Source: Streptomyces sp. NRRL B-3428 (GTDB lineage: Bacteria > Actinomycetota > Actinomycetes > Streptomycetales > Streptomycetaceae). Taken from it: a DNA stretch of 64,000 nt. The notes under the pieces are model-generated. The model did not search any database, was not told where the DNA came from, and saw only the letters and a list, made by a program, of their open reading frames with translations. A program made the translations under genes and the position numbers. Location: NCBI GenBank assembly GCA_000721375.1, contig JOGW01000004.1:186001-250000 (forward strand), in the 5' to 3' direction. Positions 7,725 through 15,368 of this stretch are shown piece by piece. How positions within the stretch are numbered: position 1 is the first letter of the stretch; each line of letters opens with the position of its first letter.

Positions 7725-9893
7725 ATGCCTGAGTACGCTGCGTTCCCCATGCGACGCTCTTCGCGCCCTTTGCCGGCCCCGCCCCCGGGCAATCTCCCCC
7801 TGGAACTCGACTCGTTCGTCGGACGCACCGCCGAACTGGCCGAACTCTCCGCCCTGATGCACACGGCGCGGCTGGTCACCGTGGTCGGTCCCGGCGGTGT
7901 CGGTAAATCCCGTCTCGCACTCAGGGCGGCGGGCGCACAGGGCGCTCCCGCCGATGGTGCGTGGCTGGTGGAGCTGGCGTCGGTGCGCGAGGCCGACCTG
8001 GTGGAGCACGCGCTGATCGAGACCTTCGGGCTCACCGACCACACCGGGCGCCCCCCGCGGGCCGTCCTTGTCGAGTATCTCGTCGAGCGTGAACTGCTGC
8101 TCGTCATCGACGGGTTCGAGTATCTCGCCGGAACCTGTGGCGCCCTGCTGCGTGAGCTGCTGCGACGCTGCCCGGGATTCAGTGTGCTCGCGGCCGGCCG
8201 CCGCCCGCTGAACGTGGAGGGCGAGCGCGTCCTGGCACTCGGCCCGCTGCCAGAGCAGGACGCGGTGGCGCTGCTCACCGAACGCGCGGCCGTGACCGAC
8301 GAGGGTGTGCTCCTGGAGGTCTGCCGCCGTCTCGACGGCATCCCGCTGGCGGTGGAGCTGGCCGCGGGCCGGCTGCGCGCACTCTCCCCGGCACAGCTGC
8401 TCGAACGTCTCGACGACCGTTTCGCGCTCCTGATCGGCAAGAACAGCGGTGCACTCCCCCGCCATCAGACCCTGCGGACGACGATCGGCTGGAGCCACGA
8501 GCTGTGCAGCCCCGCCGAGCGGCTGCTGTGGTCGCGGTTGTCCGTGTTCTGCGGCCCGTTCGACCTGGATGCGGCGGAATACGTGTGCGGCGGGCACGGC
8601 CTGCCCGCCGAGGACGTGCTCGACGTGATCGGTGAACTGCTCGACCAGTCCGTGCTCACCCGCGAAGAATCCCCGACCGGGGTGCGCTACCGGATGCTCG
8701 ACACCGTGCGGGCCTACGGCGGTGAATGGCTGGAGTCGACCGGGGACGCGGGGCGGATGCGACGCCGGCACCGCGACTGGTACATGGGCCTGGGGACCTG
8801 GTGCGAACTCGACTGGTTCTCCCCGCGGCAGGCCGCCGTGGCCACCCGTATCGAAGGTGAACTGCCCAATCTGCGCGCCGCGTTGGAGTTCTGTCTGACC
8901 GAGCCCGGCGAGGCCCATCTCGGGCAGTACCTGGCGGGCACCCTCTGGTTCTACTGGGTCGGCTGCGGCCGTCTCGCCGAGGGCCGGCACTGGCTGGACC
9001 GCAGCCTGGAGCTCGACGGCGCGGAGGACTATCCGGAGTCCAGGCTCAAAGCCCTGTGGGTTCTCGGCTATGTGGCGATCCTGCAGGGCGACACCGTCGA
9101 CGCGCTCGCCGCGCTGCAGGAGTGCCGCGACGAGGCCGACCGTACGGACAACCCCCTCGCGGCCGCGTACGCCGTCCATCGCACCGGCTGTCTCGCGCTG
9201 ATCTCCGACGACATGGAGCGCGCCGAACTGCTGATCCGCGAGGCGCTGGTGCGCTACCGGGAGCTCGGTGAACTCAACAGCAATGTGCTGATGGGACAGG
9301 TGGAGCTCGGTATGTCCCTGGTCTTCCAGGGCGAGTTGGCGGCGGCGGTCGCGCTCTGCGAAGAGGTCGACGAGATCTGCCGCGACCACGGCGAGCGCTG
9401 GACGCGGGCGTACGCGCTGTATGTCCTTGCCTACGCGGCCTGGACCCGCGGGGATTTCGCCGGTGCCCGTGAACTCCTGAACGAGTGCATCGCCATCGAC
9501 CACACCTTCCGCGATCTGGTCGGCCTCGTGCTCGCGATCGAGCTGCTCGCGCTGGTCACGGCCAGCGAGGGCGACCCGGCGGAGGCCGCGGTGCTGCAGG
9601 GTGCGGCGGAGCCGGTGTGGGACTCGGTGGGTCTGCCGCTGTTCGGCTCGGGCTACTTCAGCTCGCCGCGCGCACTGTGCCAGCAGCAGGCGGGCGAGCT
9701 GCTCGGGCAGACGCGTTACGAGCGGTGCATGCAGCAGGGCAAGGCGCTGACGCTCGACGAAGCGGTGGAGCGGGCGCTCGCCTCACCCAAGTCCCCTGCT
9801 CCGCAGGCCCAGTCGGTGAACGTGCCCCGTCCGGGCCGTGAAACGCGAAAGCCCGCCGGCTCCCCCGCGAAGGGCGGGGAAGCGGCGGGCTGA
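7725..9893 (+). CDS. Orphan STAND-type ATPase with TPR-like C-terminus
   Basis: A 722-residue NB-ARC/AfsR-like signal-transduction ATPase. A Walker A motif GPGGVGKS (about residues 55-62) is followed by Walker B LLLVIDGFEYL, a GIPLAVELAAGRL segment like the GLPL motif of NB-ARC proteins, a winged-helix-like region (LRTTIGWSHELCSPAERLLW), and ~400 residues of TPR-like helices. Unlike AfsR/SARP regulators it has neither an N-terminal OmpR/SARP DNA-binding domain nor a C-terminal LuxR helix-turn-helix, so it probably acts through protein contacts. I start at ATG 7725, five bases after GGAG; ATG 7710 is an alternative. Its last codons are formed by the terminator stem at 9850-9891. Confidence 0.85.
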   Translation: MPEYAAFPMRRSSRPLPAPPPGNLPLELDSFVGRTAELAELSALMHTARLVTVVGPGGVGKSRLALRAAGAQGAPADGAWLVELASVREADLVEHALIETFGLTDHTGRPPRAVLVEYLVERELLLVIDGFEYLAGTCGALLRELLRRCPGFSVLAAGRRPLNVEGERVLALGPLPEQDAVALLTERAAVTDEGVLLEVCRRLDGIPLAVELAAGRLRALSPAQLLERLDDRFALLIGKNSGALPRHQTLRTTIGWSHELCSPAERLLWSRLSVFCGPFDLDAAEYVCGGHGLPAEDVLDVIGELLDQSVLTREESPTGVRYRMLDTVRAYGGEWLESTGDAGRMRRRHRDWYMGLGTWCELDWFSPRQAAVATRIEGELPNLRAALEFCLTEPGEAHLGQYLAGTLWFYWVGCGRLAEGRHWLDRSLELDGAEDYPESRLKALWVLGYVAILQGDTVDALAALQECRDEADRTDNPLAAAYAVHRTGCLALISDDMERAELLIREALVRYRELGELNSNVLMGQVELGMSLVFQGELAAAVALCEEVDEICRDHGERWTRAYALYVLAYAAWTRGDFAGARELLNECIAIDHTFRDLVGLVLAIELLALVTASEGDPAEAAVLQGAAEPVWDSVGLPLFGSGYFSSPRALCQQQAGELLGQTRYERCMQQGKALTLDEAVERALASPKSPAPQAQSVNVPRPGRETRKPAGSPAKGGEAAG
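9850..9891. terminator. Bidirectional terminator inside the ATPase 3' end
   Basis: Arms AGCCCGCCG (9850-9858) and CGGCGGGCT (9883-9891) pair perfectly, with an inner TCCCC/GGGGA stem. The hairpin lies between the convergent ATPase gene and rpsD and overlaps the final ~14 codons of the ATPase gene, whose TGA begins at the last stem base. No U tract follows, as is usual in streptomycetes. Confidence 0.8.
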
Positions 9894-9920
9894 CCGCGAA
9901 AGGGTCCTACGCGCGCTTGA

Positions 9921-10535
9921 TCAGCGGGCGTAGTACTCGACGACGAGCTGCTCGTCGCAGATGACCGGGATTTCCTTGCGGTTCGGGTCACGGTCCAGGC
10001 GGAAGGCCAGGGCCTTCAGGTTGACCTGGAGGTAACGCGGGGTCTCGCCGTCGGGGGCGAAGCCACCCTCACGCGCGACCTGGAACAGCGGCTTCTCACG
10101 CGAACGCTCGCGCACGGTCACGACGTCGTCGGGACGGACACGGAACGACGGCTTGTCGACCTTGCCACCGTTGACCTGGATGTGACCGTGGACGACCATC
10201 TGGCGGGCCTGGTAGATGGTGCGGGCGATGCCCGAACGCAGAACCAGGGCGTCGAGACGACGCTCCAGCTCGATGACCAGGGCCTCACCGGTCTTGCCCT
10301 GCGTCTTGGCGGCACGCTCGTAGGCGCGGACGAGCTGACGCTCGGACACGTCGTACTGCGCGCGCAGACGCTGCTTCTCGAGCAGACGGACCTTGTAGTC
10401 CGAGGTCTGCTTGCGGCCACGGCCGTGCTCGCCCGGCGGGTACGGACGGGCCTCGAAGTACTTGACGGCCTTCGGCGTCAGCGCAATGCCGAGCGCACGA
10501 GACTTCTTGACCTTGGGACGCGACTGGTTAGGCAC
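9921..10535 (-). CDS. rpsD: 30S ribosomal protein S4, N-terminal zinc cysteines absent
   Basis: Primary 16S rRNA-binding protein of the small subunit. The 204-residue length and the S4 RNA-binding domain ([35 protein letters not shown]) are typical. The N-terminus ([20 protein letters not shown]) lacks the four-cysteine zinc knuckle of many S4 proteins, so this is the zinc-free form. The start is GTG 10535 preceded by TGGAGAAC. It is a lone ribosomal gene, separate from the main r-protein operons, and it is divergent from the DUF2470 gene, sharing with it the intergenic stretch that holds an iron box. Confidence 0.97.
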   Translation of the reverse strand: MPNQSRPKVKKSRALGIALTPKAVKYFEARPYPPGEHGRGRKQTSDYKVRLLEKQRLRAQYDVSERQLVRAYERAAKTQGKTGEALVIELERRLDALVLRSGIARTIYQARQMVVHGHIQVNGGKVDKPSFRVRPDDVVTVRERSREKPLFQVAREGGFAPDGETPRYLQVNLKALAFRLDRDPNRKEIPVICDEQLVVEYYAR

Positions 10536-10558
10536 GTTCTCCAGACCTCCGAAATAGG

Positions 10559-10577
10559 TTAGGTTAGGCTCACCTTA
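10559..10577. promoter_or_regulatory. Iron box (DmdR/IdeR-type operator)
   Basis: TTAGGTTAGGCTCACCTTA differs at one base from the streptomycete iron-box consensus TTAGGTTAGGCTCACCTAA bound by DmdR1/IdeR (consensus from established knowledge). It ends 14 bases before the DUF2470 start and begins 24 bases upstream of the rpsD start, so Fe2+-loaded repressor is predicted to shut off the plus-strand gene and could also touch rpsD transcription. Confidence 0.85.
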
Positions 10578-10591
10578 CTTAAGGAGACCGC

Positions 10592-11449
10592 ATGTCTCGC
10601 CCTGGGAAAACCACACCACTGACGGACAGCACGAAGAACGCCGATGCAGCGCCTGAGCAGTCTGTGAAGACACAGAAGCAGGACGTCGAAGGCATCGACA
10701 TGACGGCGGGCCGATCAGATCGTGGTCAGCCGCATCCCAGCGGGCTTAAGATCGCTCAGCTGCCGTCAGCAGCGGAACGCACACGAACTCTCGTACAGAG
10801 TACATGCTCGGCGGTGGTGCTTGTCCCAGGCGCTGTCCGCGCACCCCAGGACCTGCTGATGCCGCTGGCCCGCGAGGTCACGCCCGAAGGCGACGTACTC
10901 CTGCTGTTCCCGGCGGACGCACCGCCCGTGCGGGCCGCGACGCACGCGCAGGACGACGAGCTGTCGGCCGTGCTGGAGATCACAGACGTGGCCCCGGTCG
11001 CCGTCCCCCACCGTATCCGGGGTCGAGCCTGGCTGTCGGGCTGGCTGACGCAGGTACCGGAGCGGTCGGAGCCGGGGCGCGTGATGCTGCGGCTGGAGAT
11101 CGGGGAGATCTCGGTGGACGACCTGTGGGGGTCGAGCCGGGTCGAGCCGGAGGCCTTCGCCGGGGCGAGCGCCGATCCGCTCGTCGAGCACGAGGCCGAG
11201 CTCCTCCAGCATCTGCACTCCGGGCACGGCGACCAGGTGCAGCTTCTGGGCTCCCTGCTCGGCACACGGGCCGGCCTTGAACGCACCGAGCAGGCGGTTC
11301 CGCTGGCGCTCGACCGGTTCGGGCTGCGGATCCGTTTCGCCGGCGAGGGACAGTGCTTCGACGCGCGCTTCGACTTCCCGGAGCCCGTACAGGACGTCAA
11401 CGACCTCCGCCGGGCGATGCATCAGTTGTTCACGGCCGCGACGAGTTGA
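10592..11449 (+). CDS. DUF2470 / pyridoxamine-phosphate-oxidase-like protein under an iron box
   Basis: A 285-residue protein with a low-complexity N-terminus (residues 1-55), a split-barrel flavin-reductase-like middle (about 60-190; VVLVPGAVRAPQDLLMPL, GRAWLSGWLTQVPE) and a C-terminal DUF2470-like domain (about 205-280; LLQHLHSGHGDQVQLLGSL, DRFGLRIRF). This architecture resembles HugZ-type haem-utilisation proteins (family knowledge), and the iron box upstream fits a haem or iron role. The ATG at 10592 follows AAGGAGA by five bases. Whether it binds or degrades haem is inference. It is divergent from rpsD and convergent with the Lrp-type regulator. Confidence 0.82.
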   Translation: MSRPGKTTPLTDSTKNADAAPEQSVKTQKQDVEGIDMTAGRSDRGQPHPSGLKIAQLPSAAERTRTLVQSTCSAVVLVPGAVRAPQDLLMPLAREVTPEGDVLLLFPADAPPVRAATHAQDDELSAVLEITDVAPVAVPHRIRGRAWLSGWLTQVPERSEPGRVMLRLEIGEISVDDLWGSSRVEPEAFAGASADPLVEHEAELLQHLHSGHGDQVQLLGSLLGTRAGLERTEQAVPLALDRFGLRIRFAGEGQCFDARFDFPEPVQDVNDLRRAMHQLFTAATS

Positions 11450-11492
11450 GGGCCCGGGCCGGCACCAGATGCGGTGGGCGCCACGGCCGCGG

Positions 11493-11957
11493 TCACTGCG
11501 CGGCCGTGACGCCCTCACCGGCGTACGGGGAGACCGGGCGCTCGAAGAAGGTCTCCAGGACGACCGTGGCCTGGGTGCCGCTGACGCCGTCGATCGCGTA
11601 GATCCGGCGCAGTACGTCCTGGAGCTGTTCGGTGGTCGCCGTTCTGACCTTGACCAGGACCGAGGCGCTGCCCGCGATGATGTGCGCCTCCAGAATCTCG
11701 GGGATCGCGGCGAAGGCCGCGGCCGAGTCCCCCATCCACGCGGCCGAGTCGACCATGACGTAGGCAAGGACGCCCGCGCCCACGGTCGCCGGGTCCACGT
11801 CTGCGCCGGTACGGCGGATGACGCCGCGCGCCCTCAGCTTGCGTACGCGCTCGTGCGCCGCGCCCGCGGAGAGACCGACCGCCTCGCCGAGCGCGGCATA
11901 GGACTGGGTGGCGTCCTGCTGCAGCTGCGCCAGCAAGGCGCGATCGATGTGATCCAC
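11493..11957 (-). CDS. Lrp/AsnC family transcriptional regulator
   Basis: A 154-residue feast/famine regulator with an N-terminal winged helix (ALLAQLQQDATQSYAALGEAV, LSAGAAHERVRKLRARGVI) and a C-terminal RAM ligand-binding domain (ILEAHIIAGSASVLVKVR, IDGVSGTQATVVLETFFER). I start at GTG 11957 because GGAGA lies four bases upstream; an in-frame start at 12005 would add 16 residues. It is divergent from the SMP-30 gene with about 110 bases between them, so that gene is a plausible target. The ligand is unknown, probably an amino acid. Confidence 0.88.
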   Translation of the reverse strand: MDHIDRALLAQLQQDATQSYAALGEAVGLSAGAAHERVRKLRARGVIRRTGADVDPATVGAGVLAYVMVDSAAWMGDSAAAFAAIPEILEAHIIAGSASVLVKVRTATTEQLQDVLRRIYAIDGVSGTQATVVLETFFERPVSPYAGEGVTAAQ

Positions 11958-12069
11958 AACTCTCCATTCGGTTTCCTCTTGCTGTAACCATATCTCGTCC
12001 TGCAATCTTCCGGATATGCCGAATGATGTTCAATGGTGAGCGGCTCGGCTTTGATCCGGGAGGGGTCCC

Positions 12070-13020
12070 ATGGCAGTCGACGAGCGGCCTGCGCTGTACG
12101 AGATGTTCGACGAACGGTTCCGTACCGGGAAGTGCATGAACGGCGACCGGGATCTTGAGGTGCTGTTCACCGGATGCCGCTGGGCCGAGGGTCCGCTCTA
12201 CGTGCCGGCCTGGCGGCAGCTGATCTGGAGCGACATCCCCAACGACCGGATGCTCAGCTGGGACGAGGAGACCGGAGCCGTCAGCGTCTTCCGCCGGGGC
12301 GCCGGGCACACCAACGGCAACACCCTCGACCGGCAGGGCCGGCTGATCACCTGCGAGCAGGGCAACCGCCGGGTCACGCGAACCGAGCACGACGGCACCG
12401 TGACCGTGCTGGCCGACCGCTGGCAGGGCAAGCGCCTGAACAGTCCGAACGACGCGGCCGTGAAGTCGGACGGCTCGATCTGGTTCTCCGACCCGGACTT
12501 CGGGATCACCAGCGATTACGAGGGGTACCGGGCCGAGGGCGAGATCGGCTCCAACAACGTCTACCGGATCGACCCGGACAGCGGCGAGGTCCGGCTTGTC
12601 GCCGACTGCTTCGGGGCCCCGAACGGGCTGGTCTTCTCGGCCGACGAACGCCGGCTGTTCGTCTCCGACACCAGGGCGGGCTGCATCCGGGTCTTCGAGG
12701 TGCGTGATGACGGCACGCTCTCGGACGGCAAGGTGTTCGCCGACGGCGCGGGGCGTCCGCAGGCCCGGTTCGACAATCTCCGCTTCGACGACGGCGGCCG
12801 GCTCTGGGCCGCGGCCATGGCCGACGGTGTGCACTGCTACGACCCGGACGGCACTCTCATCGGCCGGCTCGTCGTGCCCGAGACCGTCGCGAACATCTCG
12901 TGGGGCGGCGCCAAGCGCAACCGGCTCTTCATCGCGGCGGAGACCAGCCTGTACTCGGTGGTCATGGGTGTGACCGGTACCCACCCGACCGGGCCCGGAC
13001 ACCAGCCCTACCGCCGATGA
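12070..13020 (+). CDS. SMP-30/gluconolactonase family lactonase
   Basis: A 316-residue six-bladed beta-propeller hydrolase expected to open sugar lactones using one divalent metal. Signature elements are CRWAEGPLYVP (with the metal-binding Glu), RLNSPNDAAVKSDGSIWFSD (Asn ligand), GAPNGLVFSADERRLFVSDT (Asn ligand) and RFDNLRFDDGGRLWAA. No signal peptide is visible, so it should be cytosolic. It starts at ATG 12070 with GGGAGGGG upstream. It is divergent from the Lrp regulator and convergent with the HNH lipoprotein gene. The substrate cannot be told from sequence. Confidence 0.88.
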   Translation: MAVDERPALYEMFDERFRTGKCMNGDRDLEVLFTGCRWAEGPLYVPAWRQLIWSDIPNDRMLSWDEETGAVSVFRRGAGHTNGNTLDRQGRLITCEQGNRRVTRTEHDGTVTVLADRWQGKRLNSPNDAAVKSDGSIWFSDPDFGITSDYEGYRAEGEIGSNNVYRIDPDSGEVRLVADCFGAPNGLVFSADERRLFVSDTRAGCIRVFEVRDDGTLSDGKVFADGAGRPQARFDNLRFDDGGRLWAAAMADGVHCYDPDGTLIGRLVVPETVANISWGGAKRNRLFIAAETSLYSVVMGVTGTHPTGPGHQPYRR

Positions 13021-13035
13021 CCGCTGTTCCGGCGG

Positions 13036-13824
13036 CTACTTGCAGGTGGCGAGCAGGTCCTGGAGGGCCAGCTTCTCCGGGGCCGTGACGGTCAGCTTGT
13101 ACTTGGCCTTGATGCCGGTCCAGCGGCGGGCGTACTCGCACCAGTACGCCTGCCGCGGCGGTTTCCACTTGTCGGGCGTCTGACTGCTCTTGAGCGCGTT
13201 GGTCTCTTTGTCCGTGGCGAGCAGGACGTCCAAGTCGTTGGCGTAGTTCAGACGCTGCTGCGGCGTCCACGCCCAGGCGCCCGCGCGCCAGGCCGCACCG
13301 AGCGCCACGACATGGTCGGTCTCGATCTGCGAGGCGCGACGGTAGTAGTACGGAAGTTCCTTGCCCGAGTACGGATCGACCAACGTGCCGGAGACCACCA
13401 CACAGGCGTTGCGGTCGCCTTCGCGCAGATCCTTCAGGTCGCGGCGCAGTACGTCGTCGCGGGTGTCGCAGCCGTTGCGGCCGCCGGGCACATCCACCTC
13501 GTCGGACCAGGTCTCGCCGAACTCCGCCCGCTTGTACGTCTCCCAGTTCTTGCCCCAGGCCACGGTGAGCTTGGCCAGCTGGGCACGGGCCGTCTTGGCG
13601 TCCGGCGGGAAGCCCTTGCTCGCGAGCGTCTGGGCGGGGGTCGGTGTGGGCGTGGCCGTCGCCTTAGTCTCGCTGGGCTTCGGCTTCGGCGACGCGGTGT
13701 TGAACCGGCTCTCGGCGCGCTCGACTTGGCGCGGTGTACAGCCGGCGGCCACGGTCAGCGTCGCGGCGGCCGCGAACAGCAACGCGCGGAGCCATCCGCG
13801 TCGCCCTGCCGTGCTGCCTGCCAT
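13036..13824 (-). CDS. Secreted lipoprotein with HNH nuclease domain (DUF1524-like)
   Basis: A 262-residue predicted surface lipoprotein. The N-terminus has a positively charged signal and lipobox TVAAGC (cysteine at residue 29), then a Ser/Thr/Pro/Lys linker (about 40-65). The C-terminal domain resembles the DUF1524/GmrSD-C HNH fold: QIETDHVVALGAAW gives the catalytic Asp-His, followed by YANDLDVLLATDKETN and SSQTPDKWKPP. Such proteins are common secreted nucleases in actinomycetes, probably for nutrient DNA scavenging or competition (inference). Only a 27-base gap separates it from rarA upstream, and it is convergent with the SMP-30 gene. Confidence 0.87.
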   Translation of the reverse strand: MAGSTAGRRGWLRALLFAAAATLTVAAGCTPRQVERAESRFNTASPKPKPSETKATATPTPTPAQTLASKGFPPDAKTARAQLAKLTVAWGKNWETYKRAEFGETWSDEVDVPGGRNGCDTRDDVLRRDLKDLREGDRNACVVVSGTLVDPYSGKELPYYYRRASQIETDHVVALGAAWRAGAWAWTPQQRLNYANDLDVLLATDKETNALKSSQTPDKWKPPRQAYWCEYARRWTGIKAKYKLTVTAPEKLALQDLLATCK

Positions 13825-13851
13825 GTCGCCGAGCGTAGGCGGGGGCGGGGG

Positions 13852-15231
13852 CTACCGCCCGTCGGCCGGTCCCTCCGGGGCCTTCTCCCCCGCGAGCCGT
13901 TCACGGACCCGGTCGACCACATCGGCGTAGCGCGCCTCGGCGCCGTACCGCGTCGGCTGGTAGTAGTGCTTGCCGTTGATCGCGTCCGGTGCGTACTGCT
14001 GGGCCGCGATCCCGCCCGGCACATCGTGCGGATACACGTAGCCCTGCGCATGGCCGAGCTTCGCCGCGCCCTTGTAGTGGCCGTCGCGCAGATGCGGGGG
14101 CACGGGTCCGGCGAGACCTGCCCGTACGTCCGCCATCGCGGCGCCGATGGCGAGCGTGGCGGCATTGGACTTCGGCGCGAGGGCCAGGGCGATCGTGGCG
14201 TGGCTCAGCGTGAGAGCCGCCTCCGGGAAGCCGATCATCGCCACGGCCTGCGCGGCGGCGACCGCGATGGGCAGCGCGGTGGGGTCGGCGAGGCCGATGT
14301 CCTCGCTCGCCGAGATCATCAGGCGGCGGGCGATGAACCGGGGGTCCTCGCCGGCCTCGATCATGCGGGCCAGATAGTGCAGGGCGGCGTCCACGTCGGA
14401 GCCGCGGATGGACTTGATCAGGGCGCTGGCCACGTCGTAGTGCTGGTCGCCGTCGCGGTCGTACTTGACCGCCGCCCGGTCGACCGACTCCTCCAGCGTC
14501 TGGAGGGTGATCTCCTCCTCGCCCTTGGAGATGGCCGAACCGGCCCCGGCCTCCAGAGCGGTGAGCGCACGGCGCGCGTCGCCGCCGGCGATCCGCAGCA
14601 GATGTGCCTCGGCGTCCTCGGGGAGCGTGACGGCGCCGTTCAGCCCGCGCTCGTCGGTCAGGGCCCGCGCGAGGAGCCCCTTGAGGTCGTCGTCCGTGAG
14701 CGGTTCGAGGGTGAGCAGCAGCGAGCGGGACAGGAGGGGGGAGATCACCGAGAAGTACGGGTTCTCCGTGGTCGCCGCGATCAGGGTGACCCAGCGGTTC
14801 TCCACGGCGGGCAGAAGCGAGTCCTGCTGCGCCTTGCTGAAGCGGTGGATCTCGTCGAGGAAGAGGACGGTCTCCTTGCCGTAGCCACCGGTCGCGCGAC
14901 GGGCGCCCTCGATGACGGCACGGACCTCCTTGACGCCCGCGGTGATCGCCGAGAGCTCGACGAACCGCTTGTTCGTGGCCTTGGAGACGACATACGCGAG
15001 GGTGGTCTTGCCGATCCCGGGCGGCCCCCACAGGATCACCGAGGACGGGCCCGCGGGCCCTCCACTGCTCTCCCCCACCAATCGGCGCAGCGGCGAACCG
15101 GGCTTGAGCAGATGTCCCTGGCCGACGACTTCGTCGAGGGTGCGCGGACGCATCCGCACCGCCAGCGGACTACTGGCCGGGTCCTTCTCCTGGCGCTCTT
15201 CGGCGGCGGCGGTAAACAGATCGGGCTCCAC
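13852..15231 (-). CDS. rarA: Replication-associated recombination protein A (AAA+ ATPase RarA/MgsA)
   Basis: A 459-residue clamp-loader-like AAA+ ATPase that acts at stalled replication forks. It shows [17 protein letters not shown] near the N-terminus, Walker [10 protein letters not shown], Walker [11 protein letters not shown], sensor 1 [10 protein letters not shown], and the RarA C-terminal tetramerisation region ([30 protein letters not shown]). The start at 15231 is an ATG (MEPDLF) close to the divergent persulfide operon, whose operators lie within 100 bases. Length and motif order match the family. Confidence 0.95.
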   Translation of the reverse strand: MEPDLFTAAAEERQEKDPASSPLAVRMRPRTLDEVVGQGHLLKPGSPLRRLVGESSGGPAGPSSVILWGPPGIGKTTLAYVVSKATNKRFVELSAITAGVKEVRAVIEGARRATGGYGKETVLFLDEIHRFSKAQQDSLLPAVENRWVTLIAATTENPYFSVISPLLSRSLLLTLEPLTDDDLKGLLARALTDERGLNGAVTLPEDAEAHLLRIAGGDARRALTALEAGAGSAISKGEEEITLQTLEESVDRAAVKYDRDGDQHYDVASALIKSIRGSDVDAALHYLARMIEAGEDPRFIARRLMISASEDIGLADPTALPIAVAAAQAVAMIGFPEAALTLSHATIALALAPKSNAATLAIGAAMADVRAGLAGPVPPHLRDGHYKGAAKLGHAQGYVYPHDVPGGIAAQQYAPDAINGKHYYQPTRYGAEARYADVVDRVRERLAGEKAPEGPADGR

Positions 15232-15283
15232 GACGCCAACCCTAGGTCACACCTCTGACAACCCCTGCGCACCCACTTCGAAA

Positions 15284-15321
15284 ATACCCTCGGGGGTATG
15301 CCGTGATACGGTGGGGGGTAT
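15284..15321. promoter_or_regulatory. Paired CsoR/CstR-type operators
   Basis: Two 16-bp boxes lie six bases apart: ATACCCTCGGGGGTAT (15284-15299, near-perfect palindrome) and ATACGGTGGGGGGTAT (15306-15321, degenerate). Both have the ATAC...GGGTAT ends and G-tract of CsoR-family operators. They sit 48-85 bases upstream of an operon whose last gene encodes a CsoR-family repressor, so autoregulation is the likely role. The rarA start is on the other side, at 15231. Confidence 0.8.
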
Positions 15322-15368
15322 CGGGGCAAGGGGGTCAAGAGAAGCGCAATGCGTCTGGAGTGACTGCA

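Noticed and set aside
7089..9503. 804-codon minus-strand frame containing the DUF948-like gene
   Set aside because: Only the last ~153 codons show family similarity; the rest is antisense to the STAND ATPase gene. I kept the short version with its own GTG start.
12174..12707. Arg/Gly/Pro-rich frame inside the SMP-30 gene
   Set aside because: Same-strand frame-shifted shadow of the lactonase; no domain and no start signal.
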